A DNA stretch of 64,000 bases from Salipaludibacillus aurantiacus (GTDB lineage: Bacteria; Bacillota; Bacilli; Bacillales; Salisediminibacteriaceae), in NCBI RefSeq assembly GCF_900111295.1, contig NZ_FOGT01000010.1, positions 1 to 64,000 on the forward strand. Reading direction: 5' to 3'. Both the position numbers and the translations under genes were made by a program. Within the stretch, counting starts at the first letter, position 1. Each line of letters starts with the position of its first letter. Under the pieces are notes generated by a model. The model saw nothing but the letters and a program-made list of their open reading frames with translations. It was not told the origin of the DNA and did not search any database. This document shows positions 43,229 to 50,990 of this stretch, piece by piece.

Positions 43229-43739
43229 TTTAGGAAACTATAGATTTTTGAGTTGTGGATAAGTCTTCAACAGTTCATAAATATCTTTTCGGAAGAAGGA
43301 AGAGGAAATGAACGAGGGCAGGATTTGGGACAACTCTTACTTAGTAACTAAATTGTCTGTATTAACTACAAAGCAAGCCATTCTCCATGAATAGCCTCAG
43401 AAAAATAATGAAGATGATCATAGAACTTCACTTTTCCTATATAAATCTTAATAACAATATCGCTATAAGTTTATTCTGAATTCTCCCTATTCAATGGGTT
43501 ATGAAGACATGAGGAAATGGTCTACGACTATTTCGGTCGATACGATCTTCTATGGTGTGAATATCCTTCATCATTGGGGAAAGTGCCGATTGGAATTATT
43601 GCTGTGAAGAGAGCTATAGTAAGTGTTTTCTATTGGCCTCCAAATGAAACCTGTTTTTTTGTTCCATACGAAAAAATGTGAGTTTGATAGTAATAAATGA
43701 AAGGAATCCCAAATAATGCCTCTTTCATATGTTGGAAAA
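43229..43739. other. Long AT-rich gap between EamA copies, no gene seen
   Basis: About 500 bases with frequent stops in all frames and no recognisable protein or RNA. From about 43740 the sequence becomes homologous to the leader of EamA copy 1 (from about 42155). The gap may be a decayed gene, but I can name none. Confidence 0.5.
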
Positions 43740-43846
43740 GCGTAAAGAGGAGTATTTAGCTCGTGAATTTACTTTAATGTGGTGGCATTAGGTTGTCGAT
43801 GGGTAGGTTAAAAAATTGCACGATGACTTATCTTTTGGAGGTACAT

Positions 43847-44716
43847 ATGAAATTTGCGGGTATTTGCTTAATTTTATTAGCCGCTATATGCTGGGGCATT
43901 AGTGGAGGAATTGGCGGTATTTTAATGAATAAAGGGTGGGAGCCTATTGTGATTTCCCTTTACCGAGGCGCTGTTGGCTTTATGTGTTTCCTCACATGGT
44001 TTCTCTTCAACTTTAAACAAAACTGGATCGTCTCTAAACAGTTATTTATGTGGTCAATCTTGGCAGGTGTTGGGGTCGCTGGAAATTTCACTTTTTATTT
44101 TCTAAGTATTGATGCCTCTAACGTTGCCGTTGCCGCTACTTTAATGTACACCGCCCCTGTGTTTGTCCTTTTAATTGCCTTTTTATTACAAATCGAACGT
44201 TCGTCTTGGTTTAAATGGGGGTGTGTTGTCGGAGTCCTCATTGGAATTTCGCTTCTTACAGGTGCCTACAACCCTGAAACGGTTTCAGTGAACTTTCTTG
44301 GGGCGGCAACAGGGCTTGGTGCTGGTCTTTGCTATGCTTTGTTTATATTTGGCTTTAAAAATGCTTCATATATAGGTAAGCCGCCTACCACCTTAACTAT
44401 CTCCTTTTTTACATTTTGTCTCATCCTTCTAATTCTTGCTGACAACGAGGAAGCAGCTAGCGTGATCACGTCAGGCGACCTAGGGTGGTTTCTTCTGTTG
44501 GGCATCGTAGGGGCTGGAATTTCCTTTATTTTTTATGTCATTGGCATTCGAAAAGTCGCTCCGACCACTGCTTCGATGGTTGCGATGGTAGAGCTGGTCA
44601 CAGCTTCATTATTCGGTGTGCTGCTTCTCGGTGATCATTTGACCCTCATTGAACTTCTTGGAATGATCGTCATCTTGCTTACGATCACCGTTCTTACTGT
44701 GAAGAAGGTCAATTAA
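43847..44716 (+). CDS. EamA family (DMT superfamily) transporter, copy 2
   Basis: A 289-residue paralogue of the gene at 42265, with the same ten-segment layout: LILLAAICWGISGGIGGILMNKGW at the start and APTTASMVAMVELVTASLFGVLLLG near the end. In the last conserved motif copy 1 has VEPVTASL where copy 2 has VELVTASL, losing a Pro that is usually kept in the family. The ATG at 43847 follows TTGGAGG; a longer frame from a TTG at 43793 is not supported. It is followed by a strong hairpin. Confidence 0.88.
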   Translation: MKFAGICLILLAAICWGISGGIGGILMNKGWEPIVISLYRGAVGFMCFLTWFLFNFKQNWIVSKQLFMWSILAGVGVAGNFTFYFLSIDASNVAVAATLMYTAPVFVLLIAFLLQIERSSWFKWGCVVGVLIGISLLTGAYNPETVSVNFLGAATGLGAGLCYALFIFGFKNASYIGKPPTTLTISFFTFCLILLILADNEEAASVITSGDLGWFLLLGIVGAGISFIFYVIGIRKVAPTTASMVAMVELVTASLFGVLLLGDHLTLIELLGMIVILLTITVLTVKKVN

Positions 44717-44742
44717 ATAGTTAGTTTTAGGTGCCAGTTTTA

Positions 44743-44800
44743 GGTGCCTGACCCCCAATGCGTTAACGCGCTACTACACTGGGGGTCAGGCACCTTTTTT
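44743..44800 (+). terminator. Long perfect hairpin after EamA copy 2
   Basis: GGTGCCTGACCCCCA (44743-44757) and TGGGGGTCAGGCACC (44780-44794) are perfect 15-base arms followed by six T. The arms contain a GGGTCAG core related to the dispersed palindrome, and a 3' arm-less partial copy (AGGTGCC) precedes it. Confidence 0.85.
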
Positions 44801-44808
44801 GAGGCACT

Positions 44809-44926
44809 GGCAAGCTTCGTTGTTTGGAGTTCTAATTCTGGGGGACTTCCTCAGCTTTACTCAAACAATAGGGATGGCAATCATTCTAATCACTATTACA
44901 CTTTTAAGTACACGAAAAAGCTGATT
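44809..44926 (+). pseudogene. C-terminal remnant of an EamA transporter
   Basis: In the frame ending at TGA 44924-44926 the sequence reads QASLFGVLILGDFLSFTQ, then TIGMAIILITITLLSTRKS. It aligns with the C-termini of both intact EamA genes (TASLFGVLLLGDHL…VILLTITVLTVKK). Only about 38 residues remain, with no start, so it is a fossil of a further copy. Confidence 0.8.
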
Positions 44927-45121
44927 TATAATAGGAATAATGGAACTCAGGGAGTAGTTTTCCGATTCACTCTCGGCGAAGGCTTATACCACAGGCATAA
45001 GTGCAGCATAGGTCATTAGGATCTTCGGCTAACCCCTTCACGTCCTGTGAAAACGCCGAAGTCACCACATCCGTGTGGAAGTTCGCTGTGTTTTCTTTAC
45101 CAGCGGGCTTGTCTTCAACTT
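44927..45121. other. Intergenic sequence upstream of repeat copy B
   Basis: No supported gene. The stretch contains short inverted repeats around CTTCGGC…GCCGAAG (45023-45060). Apparent reading frames here run through repeat sequence and have no ribosome site. Confidence 0.4.
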
Positions 45122-45200
45122 ACTTTCCCGAAGAACTACTTCGGGAAAGTGGATTCTCAGACTTCGCTCATCCTCTGGGTGTCCTCGCCTTCGTTCATCG
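45122..45200 (+). repeat. Hairpin-bearing repeat, copy B
   Basis: The inverted partner of 23115-23192: ACTTTCCCGAAG, a 5-base loop, CTTCGGGAAAGTGG, then the shared ACTTCGCT-ATCCTCTGGGTGT-TCGCCTTCGTTCA tail. About 22 kb separates the copies. Confidence 0.75.
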
Positions 45201-45374
45201 GAATAATAAGATATTTCCCAGCTTGCAGAAAATGAAGCAGTTGGTGCATCAGCTGGTAATGATTAGGTGCTCTTTATAATAGATTAAAGCGGTTATTCAG
45301 GGCATGTTAACATAAAAGTTGGAAGTGATTATATAAAATTGTCAAATTCCCGTTCTGAAAATTTAAACTTTGAA

Positions 45375-45429
45375 AGTAAGCGTTTTCAATAATTTATTTT
45401 TTCCTTGAGAAGGAGTATCCTAGTATATA
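45375..45429 (+). promoter_or_regulatory. pta promoter region with cre-like site
   Basis: AGTAAGCGTTTTCA (45375-45388) matches 13 of 14 positions of the catabolite-responsive element TGWAARCGYTWNCW. TATATA at 45424-45429 is a plausible -10, which would put the cre centre near -55, the place from which CcpA activates pta in B. subtilis. The -35 is poor, as expected for an activated promoter. Confidence 0.65.
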
Positions 45430-45452
45430 GCGAGAATAAAGGAGGAATTCCT

Positions 45453-46430
45453 GTGAGCGACATGTTTACAGCAATAGCTGAAGAAGTCAAAATAAATAAT
45501 CCGTCCATTGTTTTCCCGGAAGGTACGGATGAACGCATCCTGTCAGCGACAGTGAGGCTTAAAGAAGAAGGGCTGCTGAACCCTGTATTGATCGGAACAG
45601 AAGAGGAGATTTCAGCCAAAGCAGAAGAATTGGACCTGGATGTGTCCGGTCTTACGATTTACAATCCGGAAACGTATCCTGAGTTTGATGAGCTTTGTGA
45701 TGCCTTCGTTGAGCGCCGCAAAGGCAAAAATACGAAGGAAGAAGCACAAAAAATCTTAAAAACACCTAACTATTTTGGTACGATGCTTGTTTATACAGGC
45801 AAAGCGGCAGGGCTTGTAAGCGGTGCGGCCCATTCGACTGGCGACACAGTCAGACCGGCCCTTCAGATTATCAAAACAAAAGAAGGTGTTAGGAAGACAT
45901 CAGGTGTCTTCGTTATGGTTAAAGATGATCAGCGTTATATCTTTGGTGACTGTGCAATTAATATTGCTCCAGACAGCAATGATCTAGCTGAAACAGCTGT
46001 AGAAGCGGCTAAAACAGCGAAAGTATTCGGTATCGATCCAAAAGTGGCGATGCTCAGCTTTTCGACAAAAGGTTCCGCAGTAAGCCCTGAAACAGAAAAA
46101 GTAGTTGAAGCGACGAAAATCGCACAGGAAAAAGCTCCTGAGTTAACACTTGATGGTGAATTCCAGTTTGATGCTGCATTTGTTCCAGGTGTAGCTGCTA
46201 AAAAAGCGCCGGAGTCTCCGTTAAAAGGGGAAGCGAACACCTTCATTTTCCCAAGTCTTGAAGCAGGAAATATCGGCTACAAACTGGCTCAGCGTCTTGG
46301 CGATTTTGAAGCGATCGGTCCAATCCTTCAAGGGTTAAATCAACCGGTGAACGATTTATCCCGCGGCTGTAATGCAGAAGATGTGTACAAGCTTGCATTA
46401 ATTACCGCCATGCAAGGCGTCACAGATTAA
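45453..46430 (+). CDS. pta: Phosphate acetyltransferase
   Basis: A 325-residue phosphotransacetylase, class I short form, converting acetyl-CoA and phosphate to acetyl-phosphate for overflow metabolism. Recognisable parts: SIVFPEGTDERIL at the start, FGTMLVYTGKAAGLVSGAAHST, and KGEANTFIFPSLEAGNIGYK near the end. The GTG at 45453 is seven bases after GGAGG and gives the B. subtilis length (323); the longer TTG frame at 45405 overlaps the promoter. CcpA control is suggested by the cre site. A strong terminator follows. Confidence 0.96.
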   Translation: MSDMFTAIAEEVKINNPSIVFPEGTDERILSATVRLKEEGLLNPVLIGTEEEISAKAEELDLDVSGLTIYNPETYPEFDELCDAFVERRKGKNTKEEAQKILKTPNYFGTMLVYTGKAAGLVSGAAHSTGDTVRPALQIIKTKEGVRKTSGVFVMVKDDQRYIFGDCAINIAPDSNDLAETAVEAAKTAKVFGIDPKVAMLSFSTKGSAVSPETEKVVEATKIAQEKAPELTLDGEFQFDAAFVPGVAAKKAPESPLKGEANTFIFPSLEAGNIGYKLAQRLGDFEAIGPILQGLNQPVNDLSRGCNAEDVYKLALITAMQGVTD

Positions 46431-46444
46431 TATGTTACCAACCC

Positions 46445-46474
46445 CCCCGGCTGTGGGAACAGCCGGGGTTTTTT
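46445..46474 (+). terminator. pta terminator
   Basis: CCCCGGCTGT and ACAGCCGGGG are perfect 10-base arms followed by six T, 14 bases after the stop. Confidence 0.9.
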
Positions 46475-46499
46475 GGGAATAAATGGGGGGTCTGACCCC
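46475..46499. repeat. Dispersed palindrome copy (after pta)
   Basis: GGGAATAAATGGGGGG followed by TCTGACCCC, with the AATAAAT left flank seen also at 54455. It lies between pta and ligD. Confidence 0.75.
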
Positions 46500-46554
46500 A
46501 AATTGGTTAAGAGCAACTTTGTTTCCCAAGATGCTTGAATCCCGCGCCGCTTGT

Positions 46555-48390
46555 TTATCCAGTCGTCAGCTTTGCTAAGACGGCTTCCAGCATGGCACCG
46601 TTTTCGGCTGCTGTTTCACGGTAAAACCTGAACGGGTCCCCTTCATAGGTCAGCCGGTCCAGGACGGCATACAAATGGAACCGTCGGGGATCAAGCGTTT
46701 CTGAAACTTCATTCCAATACAGCGGAGTGGCAACAAGACCGCCCTCTGTCCCCCGAGGCGAATAGGGGGCGATAATTGTTTTCCCTTCTTCATGCTGCAA
46801 ATAGTCCAGGTAAAGCCGGTTCCCCCGGTTTTTTTTAAGCCGTTCTGTTGTAAACCGGTCAGGCGCCTGTTCACAAAGGAACTGGCAGACAAAGGAGGTA
46901 AATTGCCTCGTCTCTGCATAAGTAAACCGCTCAGCCGGCAAGGGCAAATAAACTTGGAGGCCCTTCCGTCCGGACGTCTTTACAAATGGTTTGAAATTTA
47001 GTTCGTCGAAAACTGCTTTGAGCCTTAACGCTGCATCTACAGCAAGATTAAACTCCGACGCTGACGGCGGGTCAAGATCCAGGACGATTTCAGACGGATA
47101 TTCACAGCCTGCCGGCTGAAAAGGTGTGTGAAATTCCAGCGCCAGCTGATTGCCGAGCCAGAGAAGAGTCTCCCTGGAGTTGCACATAATAAACTCTGTG
47201 TCCCCATCCATACGCGTCTCTACAAATTCAGGCGCATAATCGGGAACGTGTTTCTGATAAAAATGCTCGCCGTCCGTGCCGTGCGGGTAACGGATCACAG
47301 TTAACAGCCTGTCTTTTAAATGAGGCAGGAGATAAGGCGCTGCCCTTTGCAAAAAAACAAGATAGTCTGCTTTCGTTAAAGAAGCATCCGCCCAAACCGG
47401 CTTATCGGGCTTTGTCACTTTAACGCGCTGGGGGACAGACCCCAACTGGTAGTTCATTGTTTTCCAGGTGCATTCTTCGGGTGATTTGTCGAGATGAAAG
47501 CTGTGAAAGCGCGGCTCTCGCAGATGTTTACCGTCAAAGTCAATACAGGCCACTCCGATACAAATTGACGGAGGTAAAAGCCATTTTCCTGCAGGTTCCT
47601 TTACGCCGTTTTGCCGGAACATCTTTACGAGCGACGTTTCTTCTTCTTCTTTAAATCCATGGCGGACGTGGACGACAGGGGTCCAGTCACCATTTAACAG
47701 CACGTTTCCCTGAAAATAATTGTTTGTTTCGTCATATTCGGTTAGAACCACTGTAACAACCCGCCAGTTTTTCTTTTTAAGCCAGCTTTTTGAGCGGGTA
47801 CCAGCCTCATATACCCCTGTTTTTTTCTTAGCTATAAGCCCTTCCCCGTTTTCAGCGTCCGCTTGCTCCCACAGTAAAGCCGGTTCGTTTGCCGATTCTA
47901 TTCCCTGAATAAGAGAAGGGGATTCGTAATCGGGTGTTTCAGGAAGGGCCATTTTTTCCAAAAAGCGGTTCAGGCGCTGCTTTCTCATTTCAAGCGACTG
48001 GCCGGTAAGCTGCTCGCCGCTTAGCTGCAATAAGTCAAACACAACTAAATGGCATGATAAACGCCGGGCGTGGTCAGTAACCACGTCGCTGCTCTTCATC
48101 CGGCTCCGTCGCTGAACGATGGAAAATTCACTTTTATACGTACTTACCAGATAGACGAGCTCACCGTCCATGGTGAGCGGCAGAAAGGGAGACACGTCAG
48201 TTTCAAGGCTCCGGCAAAAATCAATAATTTCTGGAAACTGTGCCGTCAGGCTTTTTCCCATCCTCGTTAAAAGCTGAACGTTATTTTTTTCCCAAACGAG
48301 TAAACACCTGAACCCGTCGTATTTTACTTCATACAGCCAGCCCGGCTCTTTCGGCAACTCTTCTACAGACGTAAGGCGCATCGGTTTCAT
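46555..48390 (-). CDS. ligD: ATP-dependent DNA ligase LigD (ligase-polymerase form)
   Basis: A 611-residue NHEJ ligase. The N-terminal half is an ATP-dependent ligase with the adenylated Lys23 in EVKYDGFR, LTMDGELVYL and the IAKKKTGVYEAGTRSKSWLKKK motif V region. The C-terminal half, from about residue 322 (TKPDKPVWADASLTKADY), is the primase-polymerase with VLDLDPPSASEF (catalytic Asp pair) and LPLPAERF. No phosphoesterase domain, as in B. subtilis YkoU. With Ku it repairs double-strand breaks, mainly in germinating spores. A copy of the dispersed palindrome lies in the linker (about residues 316-320). Divergent from ku. Confidence 0.93.
   Translation of the reverse strand: MKPMRLTSVEELPKEPGWLYEVKYDGFRCLLVWEKNNVQLLTRMGKSLTAQFPEIIDFCRSLETDVSPFLPLTMDGELVYLVSTYKSEFSIVQRRSRMKSSDVVTDHARRLSCHLVVFDLLQLSGEQLTGQSLEMRKQRLNRFLEKMALPETPDYESPSLIQGIESANEPALLWEQADAENGEGLIAKKKTGVYEAGTRSKSWLKKKNWRVVTVVLTEYDETNNYFQGNVLLNGDWTPVVHVRHGFKEEEETSLVKMFRQNGVKEPAGKWLLPPSICIGVACIDFDGKHLREPRFHSFHLDKSPEECTWKTMNYQLGSVPQRVKVTKPDKPVWADASLTKADYLVFLQRAAPYLLPHLKDRLLTVIRYPHGTDGEHFYQKHVPDYAPEFVETRMDGDTEFIMCNSRETLLWLGNQLALEFHTPFQPAGCEYPSEIVLDLDPPSASEFNLAVDAALRLKAVFDELNFKPFVKTSGRKGLQVYLPLPAERFTYAETRQFTSFVCQFLCEQAPDRFTTERLKKNRGNRLYLDYLQHEEGKTIIAPYSPRGTEGGLVATPLYWNEVSETLDPRRFHLYAVLDRLTYEGDPFRFYRETAAENGAMLEAVLAKLTTG
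47430..47443. repeat. Dispersed palindrome copy inside ligD
   Basis: GGGGGACAGACCCC matches the element core (variant GGGGTCTGTCCCC, as at 11522). In the ligD frame it encodes GSVP within QLGSVPQRV, between the ligase and polymerase domains. TTAACGCGCT directly beside it also occurs in the hairpin loop at 44763. Confidence 0.65.
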
Positions 48391-48447
48391 CGCAACTGCT
48401 CCTATTCTTTAAAGCTTTTGTCTTCTTATTTTGAACAGAAGCCGGTA

Positions 48448-48478
48448 TGTATAAACACCAATTAAAAACCGCACATTA
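48448..48478 (+). promoter_or_regulatory. Candidate sigma-G promoter of ku
   Basis: TGTATA (48448-48453), an 18-base spacer and CACATTA (48472-48478) approach the sigma-G pattern (TGHATA; CATNHTA, six of seven). B. subtilis ykoV-ykoU is expressed in the forespore under sigma-G. Motif match only. Confidence 0.35.
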
Positions 48479-48501
48479 AGAAAAAAAGCGGGTGAAATAT
48501 T

Positions 48502-49353
48502 ATGCATACGGTATGGAAAGGAAGTATCAGCTTTGGCCTCGTCAATATTCCTGTGAAATTGCATGCGGCCACTGAAAATAAAGACATTAAGCTTCGGCAA
48601 ATTCATAAAGAGTGCCACACGCCCATTTCTTATGAAAAAACGTGCCCGGGGTGCGATAAAGAAGTAAAAAATGAAGAGATCGTTAAAGCTTACGAATATG
48701 AGAAGAATAAATTTGTGGTGCTCGATCAGGATGATTTGGAAAAACTGAAAAAAGAAACTGAAGAAAAAGCTGTGGAGATTATCGATTTTGTGGATCTTGA
48801 GGAAATAGATCCTATTTATTTTGAAAAGAGTTATTTCCTCGCTCCTGATGCCGGTGGAGGAAAAGCTTATCAGCTTTTGAGGCAAGCCTTGGAGAAGTCG
48901 GGGAAAATAGGGGTGGCTAAAATTGTTATCCGGTCGAAAGAACAGCTGGCAGTCGTGAGAGTTTACGAAAATACGCTGCTTATGGAAACCATTCATTTTC
49001 CGGACGAAGTGCGAAATGCGGGAGATGTCTCTATACCTGACAACCAAAACATCACAAAAAAAGAGCTTGATACAGCCTTAATGCTGATTAAACAGCTCAC
49101 CACCCCGTTTGAACCGGAGAAATACAGCGATGATTACCGTACCGCTTTAATGGAACTCATTGAAGAGAAGCGAACCGGCAAACAGATTGTGGAAGCAGAT
49201 GAAGGGAAGCAGCCGGCAGCCGCTGCCAATGTCACTGACCTCATGTCTGCCCTTCAAGCATCAATCGATAAAACAAAGAAACAGCCTAAAGCAGCAGGAG
49301 CGGGCGGGAGGAAAAAAGCCGCTGCCAAACCAAAAGTTAAACAGGAAGCCTGA
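48502..49353 (+). CDS. ku: Non-homologous end joining protein Ku
   Basis: A 283-residue bacterial Ku, a homodimeric ring that holds DNA ends and recruits LigD. The start HTVWKGSISFGLVNIPVKLHA is the family hallmark, with FEKSYFLAPDAGGGKAYQLL in mid-protein. The C-terminus from about residue 235 is basic and Ala/Lys/Pro-rich (KKQPKAAGAGGRKKAAAKPK), a DNA-binding tail longer than a minimal Ku. ku and ligD are divergent with 111 bases between starts, so they can share control. Confidence 0.96.
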   Translation: MHTVWKGSISFGLVNIPVKLHAATENKDIKLRQIHKECHTPISYEKTCPGCDKEVKNEEIVKAYEYEKNKFVVLDQDDLEKLKKETEEKAVEIIDFVDLEEIDPIYFEKSYFLAPDAGGGKAYQLLRQALEKSGKIGVAKIVIRSKEQLAVVRVYENTLLMETIHFPDEVRNAGDVSIPDNQNITKKELDTALMLIKQLTTPFEPEKYSDDYRTALMELIEEKRTGKQIVEADEGKQPAAAANVTDLMSALQASIDKTKKQPKAAGAGGRKKAAAKPKVKQEA

Positions 49354-49379
49354 CTGGAATATATCCAGCCAGGCTTTTT
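49346..49379 (+). terminator. ku terminator
   Basis: AAGCCTGACTGGA pairs with TCCAGCCAGGCTT (one G-T type mismatch) and is followed by T. Its first arm overlaps the ku stop codon. Confidence 0.85.
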
Positions 49380-49454
49380 AGCGGATCAGGAAGATGAGGA
49401 CTTACTGCTTTTTACCAAGAGGCCGGAGTGCAGTAATAAACGTGCGGTCCATTA

Positions 49455-50294
49455 TCAGCCGTTGACAGCTGAGACTTTCTCATTCCTTTTTACAATTCGC
49501 TCAATGTTGTTTTCATACCGCTCCCAGTCGGTGCTGTCTAGTTCGTATATACCGAGTTTGCCGCTTAATTTTTGAAGCTGCAAAAGGAGGCGCTCGTTCA
49601 ATTTTTCAGATGTGAACGTGTGGCCGGAAATTTCTTCAAGTGACGCCATTTTTTCAGGCATAATCCGTGGATACTCAAACTTCGTCGCAGCCCCATTGAC
49701 AGCCCGGCTGTAAAATTCCCGGATCAGTGACGCCCTTTCAGAGCCGCTTCCGCTCATAGCCAGATAGATCTGGACTGCCACGCCTCCGCGAAGCCGTCTT
49801 TGGGAGATGCCGGCGAACTTTTGTCCGTTGACGCTTAAATCGTATCTTCCGGGGCAATAAGATTCTTTTATTTCTCCATCCTCAATAACTCCTACATCGT
49901 GGAGGAGAAGCCTCGTAAATGCCACCATAAGGTCGTATCCCCGGTCGATTGTTAAGTTCTTCTCGTCCCGGAAAATGAGGGACAAGTTGTAAACAGCAGG
50001 ATCAAGAACAACTGCCAGGCCTCCTGAATTCCTGACAATCACTTCGTACCCCTCGTTTCTCAAAAATTGAACGCCTTTATCAATAAAAGGCAGACGGCTG
50101 TCCTGAATGCCCAGAACCACGGTTCTGTCATGCACCCAGGGACGGGCAATACCTGTATTCTCAAATTCTGATGCCCGCCTGCACAACGTATCATCCATCG
50201 CAAACGAATGCATCGGATTCATTGCCAGGCCGGAAACAGACTGGTCTAAAAACAGCCAGTTTTGTCTATAAAGTAAATGTTGGAGATTTATCAT
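49455..50294 (-). CDS. lipL: Octanoyl-[GcvH]:protein N-octanoyltransferase (LipL/YwfL)
   Basis: A 279-residue biotin/lipoyl-transferase-fold protein. RNSGGLAVVLDPAVYNLSL is the BPL/LplA-type core and ESYCPGRYDLSVNGQKFAGISQRR holds the catalytic Cys147 of the LipL group. LipL moves octanoyl from the glycine cleavage protein GcvH to E2 subunits of 2-oxoacid dehydrogenases before sulfur insertion. In B. subtilis ywfL lies close to pta and hemQ, as here. The start follows GAGGAGCA. Confidence 0.9.
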   Translation of the reverse strand: MINLQHLLYRQNWLFLDQSVSGLAMNPMHSFAMDDTLCRRASEFENTGIARPWVHDRTVVLGIQDSRLPFIDKGVQFLRNEGYEVIVRNSGGLAVVLDPAVYNLSLIFRDEKNLTIDRGYDLMVAFTRLLLHDVGVIEDGEIKESYCPGRYDLSVNGQKFAGISQRRLRGGVAVQIYLAMSGSGSERASLIREFYSRAVNGAATKFEYPRIMPEKMASLEEISGHTFTSEKLNERLLLQLQKLSGKLGIYELDSTDWERYENNIERIVKRNEKVSAVNG

Positions 50295-50495
50295 TGGTCA
50301 TGCTCCTCTTTATGTCGCTATTATGCCGAGAAAATTATATCATATTTCCAGCCCTGTTTTTGGGCAAGGTTATTGCATTTTACTACGGGTAAGTTGTAAA
50401 ATACTTCAGTAGCACCTTCAGCCTGAAAAAGAGGTGCGGCCGGGAAGCATAAGCGAGCCGGCCCTGGCAGTCTAAAAATAAGGATGTGGTGAAAA

Positions 50496-50717
50496 ATGGC
50501 AAACAAGTTTTATATATGTGACGATTGCCAGGCCACAAACATTAAAACATTACTTCCTAAGTTAAAGAAGCTCGATCCTGATGCTGAGATTGAGATCGGG
50601 TGCCAGTCATACTGCGGGCCGGGCCGGAAAAAAGTATTCACGTTTGTGAATGACCGTCCTGTCGCAGCGCTCGACGAGGATCAATTAATGGAAAAAGTCA
50701 AAAAACGAATGAAATAA
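50496..50717 (+). CDS. DUF1450 family protein (YuzB-like)
   Basis: A 73-residue small protein of the DUF1450 family. Four cysteines stand out: CDDC near the N-terminus and CQSYC in the middle, in an arrangement that suggests a metal or iron-sulfur site or redox role (inference). It ends in [10 protein letters not shown]. Function is not known. The start follows AAGGATGTG. A terminator follows. Confidence 0.8.
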   Translation: MANKFYICDDCQATNIKTLLPKLKKLDPDAEIEIGCQSYCGPGRKKVFTFVNDRPVAALDEDQLMEKVKKRMK

Positions 50718-50742
50718 TGTGGCCGGCCAGATAGATAAAAAG

Positions 50743-50785
50743 AACTGCAGGGACCGTTAGACTACGGCTTATCTGCAGTTTTTTT
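50743..50785 (+). terminator. Terminator of the DUF1450 gene
   Basis: AACTGCAG and CTGCAGTT arms around a 22-base loop that itself can pair (CCGT…ACGG), followed by six T. Confidence 0.75.
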
Positions 50786-50908
50786 GCGGGCTTTAGACCA
50801 GACGGTAGAGCAAGAGAGCGCAAGTCAGTCCCGTTCTTATTATGACTGCCGCAGCAAAAATATTATACGCCGTCATAAATCACCTATTTTTTTCAAGGAA
50901 CAATCTAG

Positions 50909-50914
50909 TATAAT
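50909..50914 (+). promoter_or_regulatory. -10 box of the ywfO operon
   Basis: TATAAT within AGTATAATAAAACAAG. The predicted transcript would start near 50921. This argues against the longer reading frame from 50784, most of which is upstream. Confidence 0.5.
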
Positions 50915-50990
50915 AAAACAAGATAAACTAAGACACGATATGACAAAAAAATTAACAGAGCAGAAATCAGAGGAAGGGGTCACGCCTGCA

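Noticed and set aside
44744-45279. Overlapping plus-strand frames of 60-92 residues before pta
   Set aside because: They run through the EamA fossil and the dispersed hairpin repeat and have no ribosome site.
48409-49047. 212-residue minus-strand frame opposite ku
   Set aside because: It lies wholly antisense to a clear Ku gene, is rich in Phe/Ile as a shadow of Lys/Glu codons, and has no ribosome site.
50784-50990. Extended N-terminus of ywfO
   Set aside because: The upstream part covers the -10 box and the preceding terminator, and the shorter start gives the family length.
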